Shown here: one piece after another, positions 43,991-52,899 of the stretch
How the letters are laid out: the number at the start of each line of letters is the position of its first letter
Position numbering within the stretch: the stretch's first letter is position 1
Origin: JASJAR01 sp039198225
GTDB lineage: Bacteria > Pseudomonadota > Alphaproteobacteria > Rhodobacterales > Rhodobacteraceae
Assembly: GCA_039198225.1 (NCBI GenBank)
Contig: JBCCTQ010000018.1
Location: forward strand, 17,382 to 81,381
Direction: 5' to 3'
Length of the DNA: 64,000 bases
Position numbers and translations under genes: made by a program
The notes under the pieces: model-generated
Told to the model about the DNA's origin: nothing
The model's database searches: none
Seen by the model: the letters and a program-made list of their open reading frames with translations, nothing else

Positions 43991-44213
43991 GCCACCCGCA
44001 CACTGTGAAGCGGCTTTGCGTTGATGCAATGTCGCACCAGTTTATCCACAAAAAAGCCACAAGCCGTCGTCATGGTTAACAGCGAGTTGCTGCAATTTCC
44101 GAAAGATGGCAAAAATTGGGCAAGATTGGGGCACGTCGCCATAAACGGCGCGATCTCAGTGGAATAAGGGCTCCGCAACGAACGGGGCCCGTCCGATATG
44201 AGGAATTGGGGCA

Positions 44214-45044
44214 GTGATCGCTCGGCTTATAGGCGCCGTTCTACGGGCCATTTTGGTTGTGATGCTAATCGCGACCCCGGCGCTCATGCTTCCGGGGACA
44301 ACCGAAGACATTGCCCAGATCGTCACATTGGTTGCGATCTTTGCGGCTGCCCTCACGATATTTGAATACGCCTCCTCCTATCCGGGCCTTGTGGAATTCC
44401 GGGATGCCCCGCCGTTCAACCGGATCCGCTACCTGTCGCTCTTCGCGACGGTGTTTCTTCTATCGACCATGGCCCGGGGCACGGTGGAGCCAACGAACCT
44501 CACCATTCTGGTCGAGAGCGTAGGTCGGTTGATCGGCTCGATCATCGACTTCCCCTATAGCCCGGTTCGCCTGGTTGTGTTGATGCTGCCGCCCGATTCC
44601 ACGGTGGCAGAGATTGAAACTGTGCGGTCGTCGGCCGGCATTGCCTATCTCATCTCGCTTTTCACCCTGACGCTTTTCTTGATCATCCAACGGCTGATCT
44701 CATGGCCGTTGGGCTCGGGGAGTTTCAACGTGTGGGTCAACCTTCCCACCTTTGACCCTACGGCCGGCGGCGATGTGGTGGAGCGGCTCTCGCGGGACGC
44801 GCGCTTTAACATTGCGTTAGGGTTTTTGCTGCCATTCGTCATGCCAACGATTGTCAACGCAGCCTCGTCGCTTTTTGGGGCGATCACGCTCGACAATCCG
44901 CATACGTTGATTTGGACGGTGGCGGCATGGGCCTTCCTTCCCGCATCGCTTTTCATGCGTGGCATCGCCATGGGTCGGATCGCCTCGATGATCCGCGAAA
45001 AGCGCCGTCGGGCCGCCGACGACGCGGACTTGCTTACGGTCTGA
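44214..45044 (+). CDS. Multi-pass membrane protein of unknown function
   Basis: 276 residues, GTG start 44214. About five to six hydrophobic helices: LRAILVVMLIATPALMLPG, IVTLVAIFAAALTIFEYASS, YLSLFATVFLLSTMA, a long central segment LISLFTLTLFLIIQRL, then NIALGFLLPFVMPTIVNAAS and TLIWTVAAWAFLPASLFMRG. Charged Arg/Lys tail. I do not recognise a family; it is probably an inner-membrane protein. Its 3' end overlaps the next gene heavily if that gene uses ATG 44927. Confidence 0.7.
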   Translation: MIARLIGAVLRAILVVMLIATPALMLPGTTEDIAQIVTLVAIFAAALTIFEYASSYPGLVEFRDAPPFNRIRYLSLFATVFLLSTMARGTVEPTNLTILVESVGRLIGSIIDFPYSPVRLVVLMLPPDSTVAEIETVRSSAGIAYLISLFTLTLFLIIQRLISWPLGSGSFNVWVNLPTFDPTAGGDVVERLSRDARFNIALGFLLPFVMPTIVNAASSLFGAITLDNPHTLIWTVAAWAFLPASLFMRGIAMGRIASMIREKRRRAADDADLLTV

Positions 45045-46147
45045 TCGGGGCCCTTGCGGCCGGTGCGGTCGCGGCCGAACCCATCCGGGTGGCAACCTTC
45101 AACGTCGAACTCGCGAGGGAAGGCCCGGGGCTTCTCCTCAGAGACATCCGACGGGGCGATAGCGAAGACATCGCTGTGGCGGCGGGGATCATCGCCCATA
45201 TCACGCCGGATATTCTTCACCTGACGTCCTTTGACTATGATGCGGGCGGCCAAGCGCTCGGCGCCTTCGCGCGTCTGATCGCGGAGCGGGGTGTTGACTA
45301 TCCTTACGCATTTGCCCTCGCACCCAATACCGGGGTCCCAACCGGGCTCGATCTTGACGGGGACGGCCGGTTAGGCGGGCCGGGTGACGCCCAGGGCTAT
45401 GGCCGATTTCGCGGCCACGGCGGGATGGCGATCCTCTCGCGCTGGCCCATTGCGGCGGCGGATGCGGTGGACCTGAGCGGATTGCTTTGGGCCGAGTTTC
45501 CGGGCGCATCGGTGCCAGACATTTTTGGGCAGAAGACCCGGAACGCCCTGCGCCTCTCGACCACGGGCCATTGGGATGTGCCGGTAAAAACGCCGAGCCA
45601 CGGTTCCGTGCGCCTCCTTGCGTTCTATGCGACGCCTCCGGTTTTTGATGGACCTGAAGATCGAAACGGGCGTCGCAACCATGATGAAGCCGCGCTCTGG
45701 CGGGCTTGGCTCGATGGCGCCTTGGAAGGCGCTCCGCCCGAAGAACGGTTTGTTATAATCGGCGATGCCAATCTCGATCCCAAGGACGGCGACGGTCGGC
45801 CCAGCGCGCTCAAAGCTCTGATCGCCGATCCGCGGATCCAGGACCCTGAACCGCGCTCGGATGGCGGGACAGCAGCCGCGGATCAAGGCGGGGCCAACCG
45901 GGGCCACCGGGGTGATCCGGCACTCGACACGGCCGATTGGGCCGACACGCCTGCCGACACAAAGCCGGGCAATCTTCGGGTCGATTACGTTCTTCCCTCG
46001 GCCGATTGGCGCGTCGTAGAGGCGGGCGTGTTTTGGCCTCCCCCAGATGACCCGAACGCGGCCTTACTCGGCAGCCGAGAGCGGGGCGGTGGCTCCCGGC
46101 ACCGGCTTGTTTGGGTGGATATCGAGCCCGCGGAGGGCAATCGGTAG
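44927..46147 (+). CDS. Endonuclease/exonuclease/phosphatase family protein, exported
   Basis: About 406 residues if ATG 44927 is used; this overlaps the membrane-protein gene by 118 bp. The mature part starts VAAEPIRVATFNVELAREGP, the EEP-fold opening. It continues with GHGGMAILSRWPI, a linker, then FVIIGDANLDPKDGDGRPSA (catalytic Asn/Asp) and LRVDYVLPSADWRV, with the terminal His in SRHRLVWVDI. A signal-like stretch RRRRGLAYGLIGALAAGAVA precedes it. No ATG or GTG lies nearer the signal peptide; a CTG at 45041 overlaps the upstream TGA but would leave the signal too short. Substrate (DNA, phospholipid or phosphoester) unknown. Its 3' end overlaps the convergent epimerase gene by 84 bp. Confidence 0.8.
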   Translation: MGLPSRIAFHAWHRHGSDRLDDPRKAPSGRRRRGLAYGLIGALAAGAVAAEPIRVATFNVELAREGPGLLLRDIRRGDSEDIAVAAGIIAHITPDILHLTSFDYDAGGQALGAFARLIAERGVDYPYAFALAPNTGVPTGLDLDGDGRLGGPGDAQGYGRFRGHGGMAILSRWPIAAADAVDLSGLLWAEFPGASVPDIFGQKTRNALRLSTTGHWDVPVKTPSHGSVRLLAFYATPPVFDGPEDRNGRRNHDEAALWRAWLDGALEGAPPEERFVIIGDANLDPKDGDGRPSALKALIADPRIQDPEPRSDGGTAAADQGGANRGHRGDPALDTADWADTPADTKPGNLRVDYVLPSADWRVVEAGVFWPPPDDPNAALLGSRERGGGSRHRLVWVDIEPAEGNR

Positions 46148-46981
46148 GGCGGTTTCGAGGGGCGCTGGTCGAAACTCGGGCAGGAGCCTCCGGAGTTTTT
46201 CACCGTCGAGACGGTGCGGCCTGTTCCAGAGGTAGCGCATCTCGACGAGATGGCGGCCCATGGGCCAGACGGGTGCCAAGAGGCGAAGGGGCAGCCAACT
46301 CATGGACGTTGTCTCGATCGGCTGCCCCATGGCCGTGCCTACCGCCTCGCCCAAGTCCTGCCCGGTAAGGGTGAAGCCATCAAAGGGCACATCCTCGAAC
46401 CTTTCGAGACGGTCGCGCCGGTCGGCCAAGCCAACCGAAGCCCTGGCCATGTCGGGAAGCCAGGCCCAACTATGCACCCTGTCGAGGGCGCCCGGATAGA
46501 CAAACCGGCCTTGCCCGAGCCTTGCGGCCATGACCTTGTCAAACCAGTTGCCACTCGGCCGGGTGTCAAGAAAATCGCCCGCCCGAAGGACAATCGTTTG
46601 CGCGGAGCTGGCGCGATAGGCCTCCTCCATCTCGCGGCGGACCCGTCCGAGTAGGTGGCTCGCCCGGTGGGGCGTGGCCTCGGAGAGGCGTGGCGGGAGG
46701 GTTTCGCCAAAAACGTAGATGTTGCCCGGGATGATCACCGTCGCGCCGGCACTTTCAGCCGCAGAGATCACAGCCTCTGTGAGACGCGGGACGTCCTTTT
46801 CCCAGCTTGGATAGGCGGGGTTCCAGCCGTTAACGATGACATCCATCCCCTGGGCGGCGCGGTCGAGCTGGCCCCGGCGGCGGTCAAAACGGGTCACGGC
46901 CCAGCCCGCATCGGCGAAGGCTTGGGCTGCGTTGCGGCCGAAACGCCCCGAGGCGCCGAGGATCAAAACACGATTTGCCAT
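46064..46981 (-). CDS. NAD-dependent epimerase/dehydratase family protein
   Basis: 305 residues. The NAD(P)-binding Rossmann motif is at the very start (RVLILGASGRFGRNAAQAFA). It continues with GMDVIVNGWNPAY and TVIIPGNIYVFGETLPP, where the Tyr may correspond to the YxxxK position although the Lys is not obvious, so this is an atypical short-chain reductase. The C-terminal half carries WLPDMARASVGLADR. Substrate unknown. It is divergent from a LysR regulator, with an inverted repeat between them. Its last 84 bp overlap the convergent EEP gene. Confidence 0.8.
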   Translation of the reverse strand: MANRVLILGASGRFGRNAAQAFADAGWAVTRFDRRRGQLDRAAQGMDVIVNGWNPAYPSWEKDVPRLTEAVISAAESAGATVIIPGNIYVFGETLPPRLSEATPHRASHLLGRVRREMEEAYRASSAQTIVLRAGDFLDTRPSGNWFDKVMAARLGQGRFVYPGALDRVHSWAWLPDMARASVGLADRRDRLERFEDVPFDGFTLTGQDLGEAVGTAMGQPIETTSMSWLPLRLLAPVWPMGRHLVEMRYLWNRPHRLDGEKLRRLLPEFRPAPLETALPIALRGLDIHPNKPVPGATAPLSAAE

Positions 46982-47027
46982 GGGGAGGCTCCTTCTTCAG
47001 ACGAGCCAATGATGAGAGATGCGTAAA

Positions 47028-47047
47028 ATTTTGGAAATTGCCAAAAT
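47028..47047. promoter_or_regulatory. Candidate LysR operator
   Basis: Inverted repeat ATTTTGG-N6-CCAAAAT in the 91-bp gap between the epimerase gene and the LysR gene. Arm spacing fits the T-N11-A type of LysR-family sites. A separate perfect palindrome ATATATGCATATAT lies at 47057-47070 just before the LysR start. Confidence 0.5.
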
Positions 47048-47072
47048 CCTAATTTTATATATGCATATATGT

Positions 47073-48008
47073 ATGGATAAGAACGTGCTCGCCCTCGATT
47101 GGGCCCTCGTCCACTCCTTCCTGGCCGTCGCTGAGACCGGGTCACTTTCGGGTGCAGCGCGGAGCCTCGGGATCACGCAACCTACCGTTGGGCGCCAGAT
47201 TGCAACCATGGAGACCCAGCTCGGCGTCACCCTGTTTGAGCGTCGCGCGCGGGGGATGGCGCCGACCGACACCGCCTTGGCGCTGCTGCCCGCCGCCGAA
47301 GCCATGCGCGACGGAGCCCGCGCCCTATCACTGGCCGCAGCGGGGCAATCGGCGCGAGAAGGCGGCACGGTGCGGATCACCGCGTCAATCTTTGCCTCCC
47401 ACCATATCCTTCCGCCGATCCTCGCCCGCCTTCGCCGCGACGCCCCCGAGATCGCCCTTGAGCTCGTGCCGTCTGACACGACAGAGAACCTCCTCTTTCG
47501 CGAAGCCGATATCGCGGTGCGGATGTACCGCCCGCGCCAGCTCGACGTGGTCACCCGCCATATCGGCGACATCGATATCGCGATGTTTGCCGCCAAAGGT
47601 TACCTGGCCGATCGGCCCGAAAGCCATGTAGATACCTTTCTCGAGACCCATGAATTCGTGGGCTTTGACCGGAATGAAGACATCATCCGCGGCTTTCGCG
47701 ACCTCGGCATTGGGGTGGATCGGGAATTCTTTGCGACCCGCTGCGATCATCAGACCACCTATTGGGAGCTTGTCCGAGCCGGATGCGGGATCGGCTTTGC
47801 CCAGGCCCGCGTTGGGCGGCAAGATCCGGCAGTGGTCGAGCTCGACTTGCCGATGAAGATCCCTGCCTTGGAAGTCTGGCTCGCCGCCCCCTCGGTTTTG
47901 CGGAAAAGAGCGCCCATCGCCCGGGTGTGGGATGCCCTTGCCGAAGGTCTCGCCCAAGCGGTCGACCGGCCGACCCACCGCCTTGACCAAGCCAAGGCAG
48001 GGGGCTAG
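47073..48008 (+). CDS. LysR family transcriptional regulator
   Basis: 311 residues from ATG 47073; an in-frame ATG at 47061 gives a few more. The winged helix is in ALVHSFLAVAETGSLSGAAR, SLGITQPTVGRQIATMETQL and GVTLFERRARGMAPTDTALA. A periplasmic-binding-like effector domain follows (VRITASIFASHHILPPILAR). LysR regulators usually control the divergent gene, here the epimerase, and themselves. The effector is unknown. The gene ends 31 bp before leuB but need not control it, since leuB has its own ribosome binding site GGAGG. Confidence 0.9.
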   Translation: MDKNVLALDWALVHSFLAVAETGSLSGAARSLGITQPTVGRQIATMETQLGVTLFERRARGMAPTDTALALLPAAEAMRDGARALSLAAAGQSAREGGTVRITASIFASHHILPPILARLRRDAPEIALELVPSDTTENLLFREADIAVRMYRPRQLDVVTRHIGDIDIAMFAAKGYLADRPESHVDTFLETHEFVGFDRNEDIIRGFRDLGIGVDREFFATRCDHQTTYWELVRAGCGIGFAQARVGRQDPAVVELDLPMKIPALEVWLAAPSVLRKRAPIARVWDALAEGLAQAVDRPTHRLDQAKAGG

Positions 48009-48039
48009 GGCCGCCCCCGGAAAGAGCGACGGAGGTCCC

Positions 48040-49140
48040 ATGGCCAGCCCCAAAATTCTGATCCTCGCCGGAGACGGTATCGGCCCCGAGGTTATGGCCG
48101 AAGTGCGCAAAGTCATCGGCTGGTTCGGCGCCCACGGGCATCCGTTCGAAGTTGGCGAAGGGCTAGTGGGCGGCGTCTCGTTTGATGCCCATGGCACCCC
48201 GCTGACCGACGAGACGCTTGCCAAGGCCCAAGCCGCCGATGCGGTCCTTCTCGGCGCGGTGGGCGGTTCGAAATACGACGATCTCGACTTTTCCGTCAAA
48301 CCCGAGCGGGGACTTCTACGCTTGCGAAAGGAAATGGACCTTTTTGCCAATCTCCGCCCGGCCCAGTGCTTTGGCGCGCTCGCGGATTTTTCGTCGCTCA
48401 AACGCGAGGTCGTGAGCGGGCTCGACATCATAATCGTGCGCGAATTGACCTCAGGCGTTTATTTCGGCGAGCCACGGGGGATCCACAGGGAGGGCAATGA
48501 ACGGGTCGGGATCAACACCCAGCGCTACACCGAAAGCGAGATCGCACGCGTGGCCCGCTCCGCCTTTGAGTTAGCGGGCAAGCGCGGCGGCAAGCTCTGC
48601 TCGATGGAAAAGGCCAATGTAATGGAATCGGGGATCCTCTGGCGCGATGTCGTGACCGAGGTCCATGCGGAATTTCCCGAGATCGAGCTCAGCCATATGT
48701 ACGCCGATGCTGGCGCAATGCAGCTCACGCGCTGGCCGAAGCAATTCGACGTCATCGTGACGGACAACCTCTTCGGCGATCTTCTCTCCGATCTCGCCGC
48801 CATGCTGACCGGATCGCTCGGCATGCTGCCCTCGGCATCCCTCGGCGCGCCGGAAGCCAATGGCCGACCCAAAGCGCTCTATGAGCCCGTCCACGGGTCC
48901 GCGCCCGATATTGCGGGGCTCGGCAAAGCCAATCCCATCGCCTGCATTCTCTCTTTCGCCATGGCGCTCCGTTACAGCTTCGACCTTGGCGCCGAAGCAG
49001 ACCGGCTCGAACGAGCGGTGGAGGCCGTGTTGGCCGAAGGGGCGCGGACACCGGATCTTCTTGCCGCCGATGGCCAATCACCGATCAGTACGGCCGAGAT
49101 GGGCGACCGGATCGTCGCGGCGCTCGACCGGGCGGGCTGA
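48040..49140 (+). CDS. leuB: 3-isopropylmalate dehydrogenase
   Basis: 366 residues from ATG 48040, with GGAGG 5 bp upstream. Oxidatively decarboxylates 3-isopropylmalate to 2-oxoisocaproate, with NAD. Signatures are ILILAGDGIGPEVMAEVRKV, DAVLLGAVGGSKYDD, RPAQCFGAL, IVRELTSGVYFGEPRG, MEKANVMESGILWRDVVTEV and the IDH-type block VTDNLFGDLLSDLAAMLTGS. The length is usual. It lies 4 kb from leuD with unrelated genes between. Confidence 0.96.
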   Translation: MASPKILILAGDGIGPEVMAEVRKVIGWFGAHGHPFEVGEGLVGGVSFDAHGTPLTDETLAKAQAADAVLLGAVGGSKYDDLDFSVKPERGLLRLRKEMDLFANLRPAQCFGALADFSSLKREVVSGLDIIIVRELTSGVYFGEPRGIHREGNERVGINTQRYTESEIARVARSAFELAGKRGGKLCSMEKANVMESGILWRDVVTEVHAEFPEIELSHMYADAGAMQLTRWPKQFDVIVTDNLFGDLLSDLAAMLTGSLGMLPSASLGAPEANGRPKALYEPVHGSAPDIAGLGKANPIACILSFAMALRYSFDLGAEADRLERAVEAVLAEGARTPDLLAADGQSPISTAEMGDRIVAALDRAG

Positions 49141-49220
49141 ACGGTCAATCTTGCCTTGCCTTCGGGCACGGAATGGGATTGGCCTGATCCGTGCGCAAGT
49201 TCACGCGCCGGGACCATCCC

Positions 49221-50228
49221 ATGACAGACATCGTCCGTTCGAATTCCAAAGCAGCGCTTTTTGCGCTGGCCGCTTTCGGTCTTTTCGCCACCCATGATGT
49301 GGGGGTGAAAGTGCTGGGCCAAAGCTACGCGCCGTTCCAGATTATATTTTTCAGCGTGCTGTTCGGCTACCCGCTGGCCACGATCATGCTGATGCGGGAC
49401 CCCACGCCGGGCACGCTCCGACCGGTTCATCCCTGGTGGAGCGCGTTGCGGACCGCGGCGACGATGCTGACCGGGATCTCGGCATTCTATGCGTTTTCTG
49501 TCCTCCCTTTGGCCCAGGTCTACGCGTTCATATTCGCAGCACCTTTGCTCATCACGATCCTTTCCATCCCGATCCTTGGCGAGAAGGTCGGGCTTCACCG
49601 CTGGGGAGCCGTTATCGTGGGATTGTGCGGCGTTCTGATCGTGATCCGACCGGGCACCGCGGCGCTTTCTCTCGGCCATCTTGCGGGGCTCGGGGCGGCG
49701 GTGGGATCGGCTTTTGCGTCGGTCATCGTCCGCAAGATCGGCAACGAAGAGCGGAGCGCGGTTTTGATGCTCTATCCAATGACGGCGAGTTTCGTCGCGA
49801 TGGCCGCTGTGATGCCCTTGGTCTACCAGCCCATGCCGATGGCGGATTTGGGGCTCGTAGCTCTCGTCGCGGCAATGGCCTTTGGTGCGACACTTCTCGT
49901 CATCGGCGCTTATCGGAGGGGCGATGCGGCCATCGTCGCCCCGATGCAATATTCTCAGATCATTTGGGCGGCGGCCTACGGCTATCTCTTTTTCGGCGAG
50001 GTTCCCGACGCGGCAACCGCACTTGGTGCGGCGATTATCATCGGGTCAGGGCTTTACATTTTGGCGCGGGAAACGCTTCTCGGGTCGCAATCGGCATCGC
50101 CCGTGACCAGCACCCGCTCCCGCGCCGCGACCATCGCCTCCCCAAGGATCAGCACCCTCCTCCGCGCCCAAGCCAACCGCGTCCCACCCGGCCACGAGGC
50201 GCTTGCAAACGACCCAAAGGAACAGTAA
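49221..50228 (+). CDS. DMT family (EamA) transporter
   Basis: 335 residues from ATG 49221. Ten hydrophobic helices arranged as two EamA repeats: for example ALFALAAFGLFATHDVGVKV, TILSIPILGEKVGLHRWGAV (the conserved E-K of the EamA repeat) and its later counterpart IWAAAYGYLFFGEVPDAATA. Inner-membrane exporter of a small metabolite; substrate unknown. The last 50 residues are Ser/Arg/Pro-rich and look like a cytoplasmic tail. It ends 11 bp before tRNA-Pro. Confidence 0.88.
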   Translation: MTDIVRSNSKAALFALAAFGLFATHDVGVKVLGQSYAPFQIIFFSVLFGYPLATIMLMRDPTPGTLRPVHPWWSALRTAATMLTGISAFYAFSVLPLAQVYAFIFAAPLLITILSIPILGEKVGLHRWGAVIVGLCGVLIVIRPGTAALSLGHLAGLGAAVGSAFASVIVRKIGNEERSAVLMLYPMTASFVAMAAVMPLVYQPMPMADLGLVALVAAMAFGATLLVIGAYRRGDAAIVAPMQYSQIIWAAAYGYLFFGEVPDAATALGAAIIIGSGLYILARETLLGSQSASPVTSTRSRAATIASPRISTLLRAQANRVPPGHEALANDPKEQ

Positions 50229-50239
50229 CCCCCCCCGGT

Positions 50240-50316
50240 CGGAGTGTAGCTCAGCCTGGTAGAGCACTGTCTTCGGGAGGCAGGGGTCGTGAGTTCGAAT
50301 CTCGCCACTCCGACCA
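50240..50316 (+). tRNA. tRNA-Pro (anticodon CGG)
   Basis: 77 nt. Acceptor stem CGGAGTG / CACTCCG followed by an encoded ACCA. D-arm AGCTC...GAGC. Anticodon stem with loop TTCGGGA, anticodon CGG, reading CCG. T-arm contains GTTCGAATC. All stems pair well. tRNA-Pro genes are common island insertion sites, and the following 13 kb are accessory in content. Confidence 0.97.
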
Positions 50317-50523
50317 TGATTTCATTCTTCAAAGAGTAGAGTTCGGCCTTGGGGGTACGTATTGGCTGTCAGCGCGTCCGCTTTAGGAAGTCTTTTTTTT
50401 TTGCAAATGGCTCCAGGCACCTTCCGTCGCAGCGCCCATCCTGTGCGGATCGCTCCTGACGTCAGCTTGACGATCGATGCTTGCGTCGGTCTACACGATG
50501 CGGACCTCCCCGCAGTTCAGGCT
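50317..50523 (+). other. Spacer after tRNA-Pro
   Basis: 207 bp, lower GC. It has a run of ten T near 50391-50400 without a clear hairpin before it. A small ORF on the plus strand (50362-50655) crosses into the LacI gene and is not supported. Confidence 0.5.
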
Positions 50524-51552
50524 CTAATGGCGTTGTTGAGGAACATTCTCGGGGGTCAGCACATGAACTGTGGAGATCGGTGGGTCCATCCGGTCATGGT
50601 CGAGCCGGTGATACGTCAAGAAAGCGTTGAAGGCATTGCGTATGTCGTCTTGTAAATCGTGATGCAGGATAAAATCCAAATACCGGTTTAGGATCAGCTC
50701 TCTGTTTTCCCGATCAAGATCATGGGCCACAAAGACATCCGCCTGAAGGCCTGCGGCCTCAAGCGTTTGCAGGATCGACCGGTTGCCGCCCCCCATCGAA
50801 TAGACTGCCCGGAGTTTCTGGATGTCTTTAATGGCCTTTGACAGGAGTTTGGACGTGGCGAAGTCAACGCCGCTGCCGCCTTGGACGGAGACAACCTCGA
50901 GCATTGGGCAGAGCGTTGCGAGTGTTTCCACAAAGGCCAGCTCGCGCTCTTCTTCTCCTAGAAATCGCTCATGGCTGCGGGTGGCTAAGACGGATCCTGA
51001 CATATCGCCCGACGTGCGGGAGATTAGATAGGCGGCGGTGCGCCCCGCTCCGGCATTGTCCAAGCCCACATAGGCAAGACGATCGGTACCGCCGATATCG
51101 GTGACAAGCGTCACAACGGGAATTCCGGCCGCTGTCAGCGTCTTGACCGCCGCCCTTACCTTTACGGTGTCGCGCGCCTTAAGGCACACGCCGTGACTGC
51201 CGCGTTTCAGAATTCGCCGGAGCGCCCCAACGACCTCATCCTCTTCCATAATGTCCTGCAGTACAAAGCGCGGACGGCAGACCGCCGTGCCGATTTGGGG
51301 CAGAACGGCTTCGGCGGCCGAGCGGACCTCGCGGCTGAAGCGAGATGGGGCCTCGACGACGAAATCAAAAAAGAGACGTCTGCCGCTTGCAGCAAGCTGT
51401 GCCTCTTGTGCCTTCAGCTCTTCGATTGCGGCCGTGACCCGCAGTTTTGTCTGGGGGCTCACATGGGGCCTGGCATTCAAAACACGATCGACCGTGGCGG
51501 TGCCCAAACCAGCCTGACGGGCAATCTCCTTGATGGGGAAGCGGTGGGTCAT
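50524..51552 (-). CDS. LacI/PurR family transcriptional regulator
   Basis: 342 residues. The N-terminal LacI helix-turn-helix is MTHRFPIKEIARQAGLGTAT followed by VDRVLNARPHVSP; the VDR in place of VSR is a recognisable subfamily. The rest is a type I periplasmic-binding-like domain with ligand contacts in the hinge (VVTLVTDIGGTDRLAYVGLD). Sugar or polyol ligands are usual for this family, but the specific ligand is not readable. It is divergent from the phytanoyl-CoA dioxygenase gene across 79 bp, which it probably regulates. Confidence 0.9.
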   Translation of the reverse strand: MTHRFPIKEIARQAGLGTATVDRVLNARPHVSPQTKLRVTAAIEELKAQEAQLAASGRRLFFDFVVEAPSRFSREVRSAAEAVLPQIGTAVCRPRFVLQDIMEEDEVVGALRRILKRGSHGVCLKARDTVKVRAAVKTLTAAGIPVVTLVTDIGGTDRLAYVGLDNAGAGRTAAYLISRTSGDMSGSVLATRSHERFLGEEERELAFVETLATLCPMLEVVSVQGGSGVDFATSKLLSKAIKDIQKLRAVYSMGGGNRSILQTLEAAGLQADVFVAHDLDRENRELILNRYLDFILHHDLQDDIRNAFNAFLTYHRLDHDRMDPPISTVHVLTPENVPQQRH

Positions 51553-51568
51553 TTGATGTGTTTTTGAT

Positions 51569-51580
51569 GCGAATTTTCGC
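51569..51580. promoter_or_regulatory. Candidate LacI-type operator
   Basis: Inverted repeat GCGAA-TT-TTCGC, placed between the LacI gene start and the dioxygenase start. Found by eye. Confidence 0.35.
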
Positions 51581-51631
51581 CCAAAGCAATCTCGGCCACG
51601 GTATCCTTGGCACGATTAGGGAGGAGCCGAC

Positions 51632-52813
51632 ATGAAGGACGCCGTCGAAAAAACCGAAGGCTATTATGATCCTAACGCTTGTGACTTGGGGCAGTTCACC
51701 GCACTTGTCGATCAGACCACGAGTGCCGAAGACGTGCCCAATGCGGCCGGCGTGGAGAAGAACGTCCCGATCTATGACATGGCCGCTCTCCGTTCGCGTC
51801 TCGAAGATGATCGAAGCCGGCGCGCAATCATGGCCGAATGGGCCCAGGTGCTGCGGAGCGGGGCCGGTGTTGTCGCGTTGAAAGGCGCATACGCAGATAC
51901 GGCGGTGCTCGACGAGGCCACGGCAATCTACGGGCAGATCATCGCCAGAGAAAAGGAAAACAGCGGCGGCGCAGGCGATCATTTCGCGGCGTCCGGAGCA
52001 AATGACCGTATTTGGAACTCGCTGCAAAAGCTCTGCGAAGCCTCGCCCGAGGTCTATCTAAGATACTTTGCCAATACGGCCATCGCGGCAGCCTGCGAAG
52101 CCTGGTTGGGACCGAATTATCAGATGACGGCACAGGTGAACCTCGTCCATCCTGGCGGTGCGGCGCAAAAAGCCCATCGCGACTACCATCTTGGGTTTCA
52201 AACCGCCGATATCAGCGCGTCCTATCCCGCCCATGTCCATGACATATCGCCGATCCTGACGCTTCAGGGGGCCGTGGCGCATACCGATATGCCGCTAGAA
52301 AGCGGGCCCACAAAATTGCTGCCGTTTTCGCAATGCTATCGTCCGGGATACGCCGCATGGCGGCGGGACGACTTTCGAGCGCTGTTCGAAGAACGGTATG
52401 TGCAATTGCCCCTGTCCAAGGGAGACGTGCTCTTTTTCAACCCGGCATTGTTTCACGCCGCCGGCGCCAATACGAGCGCCGACATTCATCGCTTTGCCAA
52501 TCTCTTGCAGGTGTCGTCAGCGTTCGGCCGCGCCATGGAGACCATCGATCGGGACAAGATGTGCAAGCTCGTGTTTCCGCACGCATCACGCGCCAAAGCA
52601 GAGCACAAGTTGAGCGCCTTCGAACTCACCGCCGCCATCGCGGCCACCGCCGAAGGGTACTCGTTTCCGACCAATCTTGATCGCGACCCGCCAACAAACG
52701 GGCTCGCGCCAGAAACCCAAGCCGCTTTCTTTTGGCGTGCTTTGTCTGAGGGTTCTGACGCACGGGCCTTCGGTGAGCGGCTCGATCAAATGAGCGCTGT
52801 GCGCACGGCGTAA
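51632..52813 (+). CDS. Phytanoyl-CoA dioxygenase family protein
   Basis: 393 residues, GGAGG-led start at 51632. Fe(II)/2-oxoglutarate oxygenase fold: the first metal His-x-Asp is in AHRDYHLGFQ, the distal His in FFNPALFHAAGANTS, and the 2-oxoglutarate-binding Arg in DIHRFANLLQ. VAHTDMPLESGPTKLLPFS is typical of PhyH relatives. It hydroxylates an unknown small molecule in the cytosol. No PTS or ABC partner is adjacent. Divergent control by the LacI protein suggests inducible catabolism. Confidence 0.88.
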   Translation: MKDAVEKTEGYYDPNACDLGQFTALVDQTTSAEDVPNAAGVEKNVPIYDMAALRSRLEDDRSRRAIMAEWAQVLRSGAGVVALKGAYADTAVLDEATAIYGQIIAREKENSGGAGDHFAASGANDRIWNSLQKLCEASPEVYLRYFANTAIAAACEAWLGPNYQMTAQVNLVHPGGAAQKAHRDYHLGFQTADISASYPAHVHDISPILTLQGAVAHTDMPLESGPTKLLPFSQCYRPGYAAWRRDDFRALFEERYVQLPLSKGDVLFFNPALFHAAGANTSADIHRFANLLQVSSAFGRAMETIDRDKMCKLVFPHASRAKAEHKLSAFELTAAIAATAEGYSFPTNLDRDPPTNGLAPETQAAFFWRALSEGSDARAFGERLDQMSAVRTA

Positions 52814-52899
52814 GCTACGCCGCGAAAATCTCGTTTGATATTTGCCGGGCGCCCTCGCTCAAGGGACGCGCCCGGCTTCGATATTAGCGGGGCGTGCCG

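Noticed and set aside
50362..50655. 97-codon plus-strand ORF after tRNA-Pro
   Set aside because: Overlaps the 3' end of the LacI gene antisense and shows no protein-like pattern or ribosome binding site.
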